From: an uncultured Phycisphaerae bacterium
GTDB lineage: Bacteria; Planctomycetota; Phycisphaerae; UBA1845; Fen-1342
Direction of reading: 5' to 3'
Assembly: GCA_937928595.1 (NCBI GenBank)
Contig: CALGJV010000026.1
Location: 62,001-126,000 of the forward strand
DNA: 64,000 nucleotides
The position numbers and the translations under genes were made by a program. Shown here in pieces: positions 49,571-58,900 of the stretch. Within the stretch, counting starts at the first letter, position 1. Every line of letters starts with the position of its first letter. The notes under the pieces are model-generated. The model was not told the DNA's origin. It saw only the letters and a program-made list of their open reading frames with translations, and ran no database searches.

Positions 49571-51618
49571 GGTCGGCCCTCCGGGCGGGTCGTCGCGGCC
49601 GGACGCGGCACGGGCACCGCGGCGGGCGCGGACGGCTGACTCCGCATGGCGTCGGCGGACACGTGTCCGGGCGGCATCGGCACATACGGGGCCATGCGCC
49701 GATGGTCGGTGTCCTGGAACTCGCGGTGACAGACGTCGCAGCGGTCGAACTCGGCATAGCGCTCGGGGGCGCGGCGCGCCAGGTCCGCATGACACCGGAT
49801 GCACAGGCCGTGCATGGCCTCCATGTAGCCGGGCGCCCGGCCGACCAGCTTCCGTTCGACGGTGGGGATGATGGAGCCGCGGACGACCATGTCGCCGTGG
49901 CACTCGTAGCAGGCCAGCGCGGTGTCGCGCGAGCGCCGGTCGATCTCGGGCGAGTGGCAGACCGTGCAGCCGCGGCTGTCGCTCAGCTTGCGAATGTGCA
50001 GGGCGTGGTCGAACGTGTCGGTCACTTCATACATGTCGCGGTGACACTCGTAGCAGGCCGAGTGCTGGTCGAAGGTCATGTTCTGGTGGTGGCAGAGCCG
50101 GCACGATTCCTGGTCGCCCAGCGCCGCGATGTGGTCGTCGTGCGTGAACGGCACAAAACGCCAGTCGCGGTTGCCGTCGACGACCAGGACGCGCGTGGCC
50201 ACGGGCTCCGCCGCGCGCGGCACGTTGCCCGCCAGACTCGACACATGGAACGAGCGGCGCAGCGGCGGCGGCGCCGGCGTCGCCAGCGCCTCCAGCGACC
50301 GGGCCAACCGCACGGGGGTCGGCCGCGGACGCGGCCCGAACAGCGCATCCTCGGGCAGGAAGCCGACCGCCAGCGCGGCCGCGATCACGAACGCCAGCGA
50401 GTGGCGGCGCAGCGCGGGCGTGTAGAACCCCGGCCCCTCCGGCGTCGGCGCCGCCGGCCGGGACGCCGGGACGGGCTCCGCCGGCCCGTGCTCGTCGACG
50501 ATCCGCAGGTTCTCGTTGAAGAAGATGAACACCAGCACGGCGCCGGCCACGATGCCCACACTCACGGCCAGCTCGGTCCACGTCGGCCAGTACGGCATGT
50601 TCTCCGGCCGATCGAACGCGACGATGCAGATGTTGAAGCGGTAGCCGATCATGCCGAACACGACCAGCGTGGCCGCGGTCGCCAGCCCGGGAACGCTGTG
50701 CCGCACGCGCGGGATGAACAGCAGCACGGCCGGGATCACGGCGCTCAGCAGCAGCTCGAGCAGGAACAGGCCGGCCTGCCACGAGCCGTCCAGCGCCTCC
50801 GGCAGAATGCCGCGCCGCCACAGGTCGCCCATCCGGATCACCACGTACAGCGGCAGGACGAACGCCGCCACGCGACCGAGGCCCGCCAGCAGATCCGTTC
50901 GCACGCGATGTCCGAACAGCCAGGCCGAGAGCAGCGCCTCCAGCGTCACCATCATCAGGCCCAGCCCCACCGCGGACACGAAGAACAGCACGTACAGGAT
51001 CGGGCTGTACCACAGCGGATGCACGCGGAACGGCTGGATGAGAAACAGCGAGCCGAGCGACGACTGGTGCAGCGTCGACAGCACGATGCCCGCGATGACC
51101 AGCGGGATCGTGATACGCTTGATGAACTGCAGCAGGCGCTGGAACACCGGCCGGTGAAAGAGCGGGTGCTCGAGAATGGCCGGGCTGAACTCCAGCGACA
51201 GCACCGTCAGGTACAGCATCACGCACATCGCCACTTCGAACAGCACCGAGTGGTGCTGCGGGAAGACCATCGGGTGCCAGATGTGCCACGGAATGCCCAG
51301 GTCGTAGAGCAGGCCCACCGCCACCGCGATGTAGCCCAGCAGTGCGGTAAGAATCGCCGGCCGCGCGAAGCCGTGGTAGCGCTCCAGCCCGAAGATGTAC
51401 ACCGCGGCCGCGATCACGAACCCGCCCGCCGCCAGGGCCACGCCGGCCATGACGTCGAAGGCGATCCAGAAGCCCCAGGGCGCGACGTCCGTCAGGCCGC
51501 TCGTGGCGCCGATGCCGTGCCCGAAACGCGCGACCGTCACCACCGTCCACACGCCGATGCACGCCCAGAGGAGGGTCTTGACCCGCTCGAGGTTGGTGCG
51601 CCCGACCGTCGGCTGCAT
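49567..51618 (-). CDS. NrfD-like membrane subunit fused to a hexaheme cytochrome c domain
   Basis: The 683-residue protein joins two modules. Residues 1-370 are a polytopic NrfD/HmcC-type quinone-interacting membrane protein (about ten helices; 'GLTDVAPWGFWIAFDVMAGV', 'HPLWYSPILYVLFFVSAVG', 'FNICIVAFDRPENMPYWP'). After a further helix comes an extracytoplasmic tail with six CxxCH motifs: CRLCH, CYECH, CTVCH, CYECH, CIRCH and CDVCH, arranged like a class III cytochrome. The fusion would pass electrons between quinone and heme wires in one chain. It starts one base after the ferredoxin-subunit stop and overlaps the next gene. Confidence 0.92.
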   Translation of the reverse strand: MQPTVGRTNLERVKTLLWACIGVWTVVTVARFGHGIGATSGLTDVAPWGFWIAFDVMAGVALAAGGFVIAAAVYIFGLERYHGFARPAILTALLGYIAVAVGLLYDLGIPWHIWHPMVFPQHHSVLFEVAMCVMLYLTVLSLEFSPAILEHPLFHRPVFQRLLQFIKRITIPLVIAGIVLSTLHQSSLGSLFLIQPFRVHPLWYSPILYVLFFVSAVGLGLMMVTLEALLSAWLFGHRVRTDLLAGLGRVAAFVLPLYVVIRMGDLWRRGILPEALDGSWQAGLFLLELLLSAVIPAVLLFIPRVRHSVPGLATAATLVVFGMIGYRFNICIVAFDRPENMPYWPTWTELAVSVGIVAGAVLVFIFFNENLRIVDEHGPAEPVPASRPAAPTPEGPGFYTPALRRHSLAFVIAAALAVGFLPEDALFGPRPRPTPVRLARSLEALATPAPPPLRRSFHVSSLAGNVPRAAEPVATRVLVVDGNRDWRFVPFTHDDHIAALGDQESCRLCHHQNMTFDQHSACYECHRDMYEVTDTFDHALHIRKLSDSRGCTVCHSPEIDRRSRDTALACYECHGDMVVRGSIIPTVERKLVGRAPGYMEAMHGLCIRCHADLARRAPERYAEFDRCDVCHREFQDTDHRRMAPYVPMPPGHVSADAMRSQPSAPAAVPVPRPAATTRPEGRP

Positions 51619-51619
51619 G

Positions 51620-52450
51620 CTAGTGTCCCGTCGCGCCGGGGCCGCCCGCCGCCCGCTGGGCCGCCTCCGCCTGGAGCTTCATCCGCCGCCCGATGATCCA
51701 GTACACGCCGGACATCGCGGCCGCGACGCCGAAGATCACCGGCGGCACCTTGCTCAGCGCGGCCCAGGTCAGCGCGGGCAGCGGCTCGTCGCCCAGGTTC
51801 GGGCGCCAGCCGAGGAAGCTCAGATCAATGTCCGAGATGTACAGCACGCAGGTGCCGCCGACCTCGTGCTCGCCGTAGATCTCGGGGCCCGACCGGCCGG
51901 GCGGCGTGAAGTACTTGCCGGGCTCGGCGGCGAAGCGGCGCCGCGCCTCGGCCAGGAGCGCGTCGCGCCGTCCGAAGATCGTCGCGCCGTAGGGGCACGC
52001 CTCCGTGCAGGCCGGCTGTCCGCCGGCCTTGAGGCGGTCGTAGCACAGGATGCACTTCCGCACGAGCGGAACCTTCGCCTCCCACGAATACCGTGGGATG
52101 CCGTACGGGCAGGCCATCATGCAGTACCGGCAGCCCATGCAGCGCTTCTCGTCGTAGATCACGGGCCCCAGCTCGGTCTTCCGCAGCGCGCCGACGATGC
52201 ACGCCGAGGCGCAGGCCGGCTGGAGACAGTGGCGGCATTGCTGCCGCACGAACTTGCTGCCCGGCCGGCGGATGATCGTGGTGAAGCGGCTCGACGACAG
52301 GTCGTCAATCTTCTGCTTCCAGCGCCAGGCCCGGTCCGGCGGCAGGTTGTACGTGCGCTGGCACGCGTGGACACAGGTCTCGCACCCGGTGCAGCGCGTC
52401 GTGTCAGTCAGGATGGCGAACATCGGGTCGCCGCGGTCGGGAGTACTCAT
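51620..52450 (-). CDS. 4Fe-4S ferredoxin subunit with membrane tail (HmcB/DmsB type)
   Basis: The 276-residue protein has four cysteine clusters typical of DmsB/HybA/HmcB: 'CTGCETCVHAC', 'CRHCLQPACASAC', 'CMGCRYCMMACPYG' and 'CILC..ACTEACP', giving room for four 4Fe-4S clusters. The C-terminus has a single transmembrane helix ('VPPVIFGVAAAMSGVYWII'), as in HmcB-like and HybA-like subunits. There is no Tat signal, so the clusters may face the cytoplasm. ATG 52448-52450 overlaps the upstream cytochrome b stop by four bases; ATG 52421-52423 is an alternative. Confidence 0.9.
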   Translation of the reverse strand: MSTPDRGDPMFAILTDTTRCTGCETCVHACQRTYNLPPDRAWRWKQKIDDLSSSRFTTIIRRPGSKFVRQQCRHCLQPACASACIVGALRKTELGPVIYDEKRCMGCRYCMMACPYGIPRYSWEAKVPLVRKCILCYDRLKAGGQPACTEACPYGATIFGRRDALLAEARRRFAAEPGKYFTPPGRSGPEIYGEHEVGGTCVLYISDIDLSFLGWRPNLGDEPLPALTWAALSKVPPVIFGVAAAMSGVYWIIGRRMKLQAEAAQRAAGGPGATGH

Positions 52451-53187
52451 GTCGTCAGATACCTCGCGGCGGCCTCGGACGGCCGGGGCGGCGGCTCGGG
52501 CCGCCAGCCCGCCCCGGGCACGATCGTCGTGATGCGCGTGTGGGTGTACGAAAGCAGCCGCGCAAACGGCACCAGCGCCAGCACCACCACAGCGCTGAGC
52601 ACGTGCAGCAGCAGCGTCGTGTGGTAGTCCAGCGGGCTCCACGTCGGGTGCCGCGCCAGCACGCCGGTGAAGAACGGCACCAGCAGGATCAGCGGCTTGA
52701 AGAAGGTCCACGCCGGCTCCACCGCCCGCAGCAGCGGCGAGTACAGCCGGCCCAGGAACAGCACGAAGCCCAGCGTGATCGTCAGCACGGCGCACGCGTC
52801 CGCCACCCGCCCCGGCAGCGCCGGCCATGCCAACCCCAGGCCCCGCTCGAACAGGTACACGTGCGCCACCATGAAGGTCGGCACGAGCACCACCCCCAGC
52901 CGGAACAGCAGCGAGACCCCGCACAACGCCAGATGGTACGCGTACAGCCCGCGGCTGCGGAACGGCCGGGCCTCGTCCGCCACGAGCGTCGGCGCAACCT
53001 GCCAGACCAGCCGCTGCCGCACCTTGCGCCAGAACTCGCCGCGGTCCGTGCAGGTCAGCCAGCCGCCGACGAGATCCGCCAGCGCCAGGAGCAGGGTGCG
53101 GAGCACTCCGAGGATCGCCAGGGCCAGCGCGAAGCGCACCAGCGGTCCCTGCGCGACATCGAGCGCGACGCGCATGCCCGGATCCAC
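52447..53187 (-). CDS. NarI/HmcE-like membrane cytochrome b
   Basis: The 246-residue protein has about five transmembrane helices and resembles the gamma subunit of respiratory nitrate reductase and its Hmc/Dsr relatives. Likely heme-b ligands are histidines in 'YAYHLALCGVS', 'TFMVAHVYLF' and 'DYHTTLLLHVLS'. The start is a GTG with AGGAG six bases upstream; ATG at 53173-53175 is an alternative. It is the first gene of the five-gene redox operon. Such subunits exchange electrons with menaquinone. Confidence 0.85.
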   Translation of the reverse strand: MDPGMRVALDVAQGPLVRFALALAILGVLRTLLLALADLVGGWLTCTDRGEFWRKVRQRLVWQVAPTLVADEARPFRSRGLYAYHLALCGVSLLFRLGVVLVPTFMVAHVYLFERGLGLAWPALPGRVADACAVLTITLGFVLFLGRLYSPLLRAVEPAWTFFKPLILLVPFFTGVLARHPTWSPLDYHTTLLLHVLSAVVVLALVPFARLLSYTHTRITTIVPGAGWRPEPPPRPSEAAARYLTT

Positions 53188-53477
53188 ACGCGACTCCTCG
53201 CCGGGCCGTCCGCCTCGTCCGCACTCCCCTCCCCTGCGTCGGCGGCATCCCGGTCCGCGTTCAATCCAGCAACATTGTCCGCGCGCGACGCGGACTTCTC
53301 AAGGGATATATCAGCAAAAAGCGGAACCGCCCGACGTCGTTCGCCGTGTCCGAAGCGCAAGCAAGGCGCGGCGGCCGCGCCGACCCGGCCCGTTCGAAAC
53401 CCGGAGGGTTCCGGCGAGCCGGGCCGCAGGCAGCCGCCGCGCCCGAGCGTGGTCAAGCCAAACGGGAGCCTGTGTGC
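53188..53477 (-). other. Leader region of the redox operon
   Basis: 290 bp between the chemoreceptor and the cytochrome b gene, same strand. It holds a perfect 7-bp inverted repeat GTCCGCG/CGCGGAC (53277-53295) and an AT-rich GATATATC (53305-53312), possible -10 material on the minus strand. No good -35 is visible. Confidence 0.35.
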
Positions 53478-55679
53478 CTACCAGTCCTTCAACTGCTCAG
53501 TGCCCTGATCCGGCTGAATGTCCCGCGCGGCGTGCGTCGCCGGTGCGACCGTCTGCTTCCTGGCCTTCGGCGCGGCCGCCGGCTGCGGGGCCGGCGCGTG
53601 CTCCGCCGGAGCCTGCGCGCGGGCGGCCCGCACCATGCCCAGCAGCCGGGCCAGCGCGTCGGCGGCGTGGGCCACGCCTTCGGCCTGCTCGCGCATCTCG
53701 TGCACCACCGCCGCGGACTGCTCGGCGCCGGCCGCGTTCGACTGGGTGACCTTGTCGAGCTCGGTCATGGCGGTGTTGATCTGGTTGACGCCCTCGGCCT
53801 GCTGCCGACTGCTTTCGGCGATCGCGCGGACCAGCTCGGCGGACCGGGCCACGTCGGTTCCGATGCGGCCGAGCGCCGCGGTGACCTGGTCGGCGACACC
53901 GGCGCCGTCGCGGGCCCGACCCGCCGCCTGCTCGATGAGCGTGGTGGTCTCGCGCGCCGCCGTGGCCGCGCGCTGGGCGAGGTTGCGGACCTCCTCCGCG
54001 ACGACGGCGAAGCCCTTGCCGTGCTCCCCGGCGCGGGCGGCCTCGACCGCCGCGTTCAGCGCGAGGAGGTTGGTCTGGAACGCGATCTCCTCGATGACCT
54101 TGATGATCTTCTGGATCTCGCGCGAAGAGTCGTTGATGGCGGCCATGGTGGCGTTCAGCCGCTGGACGGTCTGCTCGCCCTCGCCGGCCGCGGCCCGCGC
54201 CTGCTCGACCAATTCCGCGGCCTGGCCGGCGCTCTCCGCGTTGCCGTGGGTCGTGGCCGAAAGCTGCTCCAGCGCGCTGCTGGTCTGCTCGAGGGCGGCC
54301 GCCTGCTCCGAGGTCGACGACGCCAGCTGCGTCGCGGCCGAGTTGATCTGGGCGGCGGCGTTCGCGGCCGCTTCGGAGCGCTGGGTGAGGTCCCGCGCGA
54401 TGCGGCTGACGGGCCCCGTGATGCTGCGGGCCACGAGCAGCGCCACGAGGGTCGCCAGCGCCGTGATGCCCAGGCCCACGCCGCTGCTCCAGGCGATCAC
54501 CGCGCCCAGCGCGTGCCGGTTCGCGTCGCCGACGGCCTGCATCGCGGTCGCCGCCACCTGCTCCATCTCCTTGACCGGCGCGGTGAACTCGTCCATGTAT
54601 GTGCCGATGCCGATCACCCAGTCCCACGGCGCGAAGTAGACGATCTTCGCGACCTTCTCGCGCGGCGCCGGATCGTCCTTGTTTTTCCACGGATAGCGGA
54701 TCTCGCCGATCTCACCGGGCTTGAGCTTGAGCGCCAGCTCGCAGATGTCGCGGATCACGTAGCGCCCCGCGGCATCCTGCACGTCCCAGACGTTCTCCCC
54801 GTCGCGCTTGCCGCCGGCCGAAACCACGTAGTGGCCGCGCGTCGGGCCGGTCGCGTTCAGGATGTATACGTAGCCGGTCCGGCCGATCTTCATCCGGTAC
54901 AGGGCTTCGCGCAGCGTCCGCGTGCTTTCCTGCGGCACGCCCACGTACACCATGCCCACGACCTCCCCGGCCGCGTCGCGCAGCGGCTCGTACGACGTGA
55001 TGTACCAGCGGTCCACCACGAACGCCCGTCCGGTGTACGTTTCGCCCGCCAGCACGGCCTTCACGACCGGGTTCGGCCGGCCGTCGGGATCCGTCGCCGG
55101 AATGAACGTCCCGATCGCGCGCGTCCCGTCCGCCTTCTGGACGTTCGTGCACACCCGGAGCATGTCGCCGGCCGGGTTCATGCGCTGGAAGATCGTGCAC
55201 GTGTCCCCGGTGAGTTCCCGCACGTAGTCCACGATCGGCGCCGGCTCGGACGCGCTCTGGACCGGCTCGATCACCGTGTCGCCGAATTGCAGCTTCGGCA
55301 GCGCGACCGTCACCTTCTCGCCGGTGAACTGGTTGGCGGCCTGCCACTCGAACGTCGCGTCAGGCCGCTTCAGCGGGCCGGCCCGCCGCAAAGCGTCCTG
55401 CGCCGTCTTCAGATCCGCCGCGAGCTTCTGCTCCAGCGTCGTTTGCTGCACGGCGCACAAATTGTAGAGAATGCCGGCCTGGTGCGTGAGGTCTTCCAGG
55501 CTCGCCTCAGTGAGCGCTTGCGCCGCGTGTTGCGCGACCTCCTGGAACCCCTTCTCCGCGTCGGCGCTGCCCCGCTTGAAGCCGCTCGACGCCTGCCAGA
55601 GGCAGATGACCGCCACGATCACAACCGGCAACGTGGCCAGCGACAACTGCGAGACGAGGACCTTTTTTCCCAAAGTCAT
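53478..55679 (-). CDS. Methyl-accepting chemotaxis protein with double-Cache sensor
   Basis: The 733-residue receptor has an N-terminal membrane helix, a long periplasmic double-Cache domain (Cache_3-Cache_2 type: '[20 protein letters not shown]', '[20 protein letters not shown]', 'GVPQE' turns), a second helix at about 410-435 with a HAMP-like segment, and a cytoplasmic coiled-coil signalling domain with the hallmark hairpin '[23 protein letters not shown]' (quoted part [18 protein letters not shown]). An Ala/Pro linker leads to a short C-terminus. Ligands of this Cache type are often small organic acids. ATG 55677-55679 has GGAGG eleven bases upstream. It lies upstream of the redox operon on the same strand. 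Confidence 0.93.
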   Translation of the reverse strand: MTLGKKVLVSQLSLATLPVVIVAVICLWQASSGFKRGSADAEKGFQEVAQHAAQALTEASLEDLTHQAGILYNLCAVQQTTLEQKLAADLKTAQDALRRAGPLKRPDATFEWQAANQFTGEKVTVALPKLQFGDTVIEPVQSASEPAPIVDYVRELTGDTCTIFQRMNPAGDMLRVCTNVQKADGTRAIGTFIPATDPDGRPNPVVKAVLAGETYTGRAFVVDRWYITSYEPLRDAAGEVVGMVYVGVPQESTRTLREALYRMKIGRTGYVYILNATGPTRGHYVVSAGGKRDGENVWDVQDAAGRYVIRDICELALKLKPGEIGEIRYPWKNKDDPAPREKVAKIVYFAPWDWVIGIGTYMDEFTAPVKEMEQVAATAMQAVGDANRHALGAVIAWSSGVGLGITALATLVALLVARSITGPVSRIARDLTQRSEAAANAAAQINSAATQLASSTSEQAAALEQTSSALEQLSATTHGNAESAGQAAELVEQARAAAGEGEQTVQRLNATMAAINDSSREIQKIIKVIEEIAFQTNLLALNAAVEAARAGEHGKGFAVVAEEVRNLAQRAATAARETTTLIEQAAGRARDGAGVADQVTAALGRIGTDVARSAELVRAIAESSRQQAEGVNQINTAMTELDKVTQSNAAGAEQSAAVVHEMREQAEGVAHAADALARLLGMVRAARAQAPAEHAPAPQPAAAPKARKQTVAPATHAARDIQPDQGTEQLKDW

Positions 55680-55827
55680 AATTCCCGACACCTCCGGGTG
55701 CTACCGGCGCGGCAGACGCCCGCCACGGCGCGTGGACGCGCGCGCACGTCACGTGGGCAAGCGCTTCTTCCGCTGGGCGGCATAAGTACCACCTTTCTGG
55801 TAGTCCTTCGGCTCGTGGCGTCTCATT

Positions 55828-55852
55828 CATGAAAAAACGCCCCGGTCGGGGA
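55828..55852 (-). terminator. Terminator-like hairpin upstream of the chemoreceptor gene
   Basis: On the minus strand a short CCCC/GGGG stem with GACC loop is followed by GCGTTTTTT. It lies about 150 bases before the chemoreceptor start, where an attenuator would be. The stem is short. Confidence 0.35.
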
Positions 55853-55915
55853 CCCCAGCCGCCACGCGGCCGGCCGTGCCCCGCCGTACACCCCGAGCTC
55901 CGCGGGCGACCGGGA

Positions 55916-55944
55916 TTGTCGCGCGTCAGGGCACCCCCTACAGT
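55916..55944 (+). promoter_or_regulatory. Predicted promoter of dnaE
   Basis: TTGTCG (55916-55921) and TACAGT (55939-55944) with a 17-base spacer. Start near 55951, 36 bases before the ATG at 55987. Confidence 0.45.
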
Positions 55945-55986
55945 GTCTCCGAGGCACGAGAAGTTATCGGCGATCGGACGGACACG

Positions 55987-58900
55987 ATGGTTCAGACGCA
56001 GATCGCGGTACCGCCGTTCGTTCACCTGCACCTGCACACCGAGTACTCGCTGCTCGACGGCGCGTGCCGGGCGAAGGACCTCGTCGAGCGCTGCAAGCAG
56101 CTCGGCATGCCCGCGGTCGCCGTGACCGATCACGGCAACCTCTTCGGCGCGATCGAGTTCTATTCCGCCGCCATTGCCGCCGGCGTCAAGCCCATCATCG
56201 GGTGCGAGGTCTACATGGCGCCGGGGGACCGACGCGACCGGGAGACGCGCGGGCTCGGCGAGGCGAGCTACCACCTGCTCCTGCTGGCCGAGAACCTGAC
56301 CGGATACCGCAACCTGCTGAAGCTCACGAGCCTGGGCTACCTCGAGGGGTTCTACTACAAGCCGCGCATCGACAAGGAGGTGCTGCGGGCCTACCGCGAA
56401 GGTCTGATCTGCACCAGCACCTGCTTGGGGGGCGAAATCCCGCAGGCGCTGATCCGCCGCGACGCGAAATTCGCCCGGCAGGTGGCCGAGACGTACGCCG
56501 AGATCTTCGGGCCGGACCGCTTCTTCATCGAGCTCCAGGACCACGGCCTCGCCGACCAGCGGGAGCTGAACCCCGAGCTGGCGGAGCTGGCGCGGAAACT
56601 CGGGGTCGGCGTGGTCGCGACCAACGACGTGCATTACCTCGACGCCGGTGACTACGAGGCACACGACATCCTCTGCTGCATCGCGACACGGGCCCGCGTC
56701 AGCGAGGAGAAGCGCCTGCGGTTCGAGCAGAACGAGTTCTATCTCAAGTCGGCCGAGCAGATGGCGGCGGCGCTGGGGCGCTGGCCGGAGGCGCTGGCGA
56801 ACACGGCCCGGATCGCCGAGCGGTGCAACGTCGAGTTCGACTTCACGCGGCGCTTCGCGCCGAAGTACGACCCGCCGGCGGGGCGGACGGCGGACGACTA
56901 CTTGCGCGAGCTGGTGCTGGCCGGGGCGCGCGACCGCTACGGCGAAATCCACGCCGAGCTGCGCGAGCGGATCGACTACGAGCTGGAAGTCATCCGCAGC
57001 AAGGGCTTCAGCAGCTACTTCCTGATCGTGTGGGACTTCGTCAAGTACGCCCGGGACCACGGCATCCCGGCGGTCGCCCGCGGCAGCGGGTGCAGCACGG
57101 TGGTCGGCTATTGCCTGGGCATCAGCGCGGTCGATCCGCTGCGGTACGGGCTGTATTTCGAGCGCTTCATGGACCCCGAGCGCGACGAGATGCCCGATAT
57201 CGACATCGACCTGTGCCAGGACCGCCGGGCCGAGGTGATCGAGTACGTCCGACGCAAGTACGGGCACGTCGCGCAGATCATCACCTTCGGCCGCCTCAAG
57301 GCCCGGGCCGCGATCCGCGACATCTGCCGGGCCCTCGACGTGCCGCTCAGCCGGGCCGACGCCGTCGCGAAGCTCGTCCCCGAAGAGCTGAAGATGACGA
57401 TCGACAAGGCGCTGCGGCAGGAGCCGGAGCTCAAGCGCCTGTACGACGGGGACGCGACCATCCGCAAGGTGCTGGACATCGCCCGCAAACTGGAGGGCCT
57501 GGCCCGCCACGCCAGCGTGCACGCCGCGGGCGTCGTGATCGCCGACGTGCCGCTCGACACGCTGGTCCCGCTGCACAAGCCCGCGGATTCCAAGGACGTC
57601 ACTACGCAGTTCGAGGGCGGCACGGTCGAGAAGGTCGGCTTGCTGAAGATGGACTTCCTCGGCCTGCGCACGCTCTCGCAGATCGATCTGACCTGCCGCC
57701 TCATCCGGAAGAACCACGGCGTGGACGTGGACCTCGACCGCCTCGATCTGTCCGACCCGCAGGTCTACGCCCTGCTGGCCCGCGGCGACACCAAGGGCGT
57801 CTTCCAGTTCGAATCCGGCGGCATGCGCGACGTCCTCATGAAGATGAAACCCAACCGCATCGAGGACCTCATCGCCGCCAACGCCCTCTTCCGCCCCGGC
57901 CCGATGGAGTACATCGACGAGTACGTCGCCCGCAAGCACGGCCGCAAGGCCTGGGACACGCCGCACCCGATCATGACCGAAGTCCTGCGCGAGACCTACG
58001 GCATCATGGTCTACCAGGAGCAGGTCTCGCGGCTGGTCCACCGGCTCGGCAACGTCCCGCTCCGCCGGGCCTTCCGCCTCGCGAAGGCCATCTCCAAGAA
58101 GAAGGAGTCGATGATCAACGCCGAGCGCGGCCCCTTCCTCGAGGGCGCCCGCGCCAACGGCCTATCCACCGACACCGCCGAGGCGATCTTCGCCGACATC
58201 CTCAAATTCGGAGGCTACGCCTTCAACAAGGCCCACTCCACCGGCTACGCCGTCGTCGCCTTCAAGACCGCCTGGCTCAAGACCTACTACCCCGCCGAGT
58301 TCATGGCCGCCCTCCTCACCTACGAGAGCGGCAGCACGGAAAAGGTGGCCGAATACATCGAAGAGTGCCGCCGCCTGGGCATCCGCGTCCGCCCGCCCGA
58401 CATCAACCAGAGCGACGAGGCCTTCACGGTCGTCCCGGCCGACGGGCCGCGCGCCCCCGCCGCCGACGCGCCCGCCGGCGGCTCCGCACCGCCCCGGCGC
58501 AGCGACATCTGCTTCGGTCTGGCGGCCATCAGCGGCGTCGGCCACCGGGCCGTGCAGGCGATTCTCGCGGCCCGGCAGACCGGCGGCCCGTTCCGCGACC
58601 TCTACGACTTCTGCGAGCGCGTCGACCTGCTGCTGGTCAACAAGGGCGTGCTCGAAGCGCTCATCAAGGCCGGGGCGTTCGACTGCACCGGCGCCATGCG
58701 CCGCGCTCTCCTGGAGGTCCTCGAGGCCGCCATCCAGTTCGGCCAGAACGCCCAGCGCGACCGCCGCGCCGGCCAGCTCAGCATGTTCGGCCACTTCGGC
58801 GGCGCCGCACCGCCCCCGCCCCCGATCGGCACCGCCGAGTGGAGCGACAGCGAGATGCTGGCCTACGAGAAGGCCACGCTCGGTTTCTACATCACCAAGC

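Larger units (their letters stand above)
55680..55986. other. Divergent region, chemoreceptor / dnaE
   Basis: 307 bp without a gene. It holds the dnaE promoter (55916-55944), an imperfect dyad AGTACCAC/GTGGTAGT-like at 55785-55804, and on the minus strand a CCCCG/CGGGG hairpin followed by T6 at about 55828-55852 that looks like an intrinsic terminator in front of the chemoreceptor gene. Confidence 0.5.

Noticed and set aside
55680-55860. c-di-GMP-I riboswitch before the chemoreceptor
   Set aside because: The conserved GCAAACC-like and GGGTTACC-like core segments are absent; only generic hairpins are seen.
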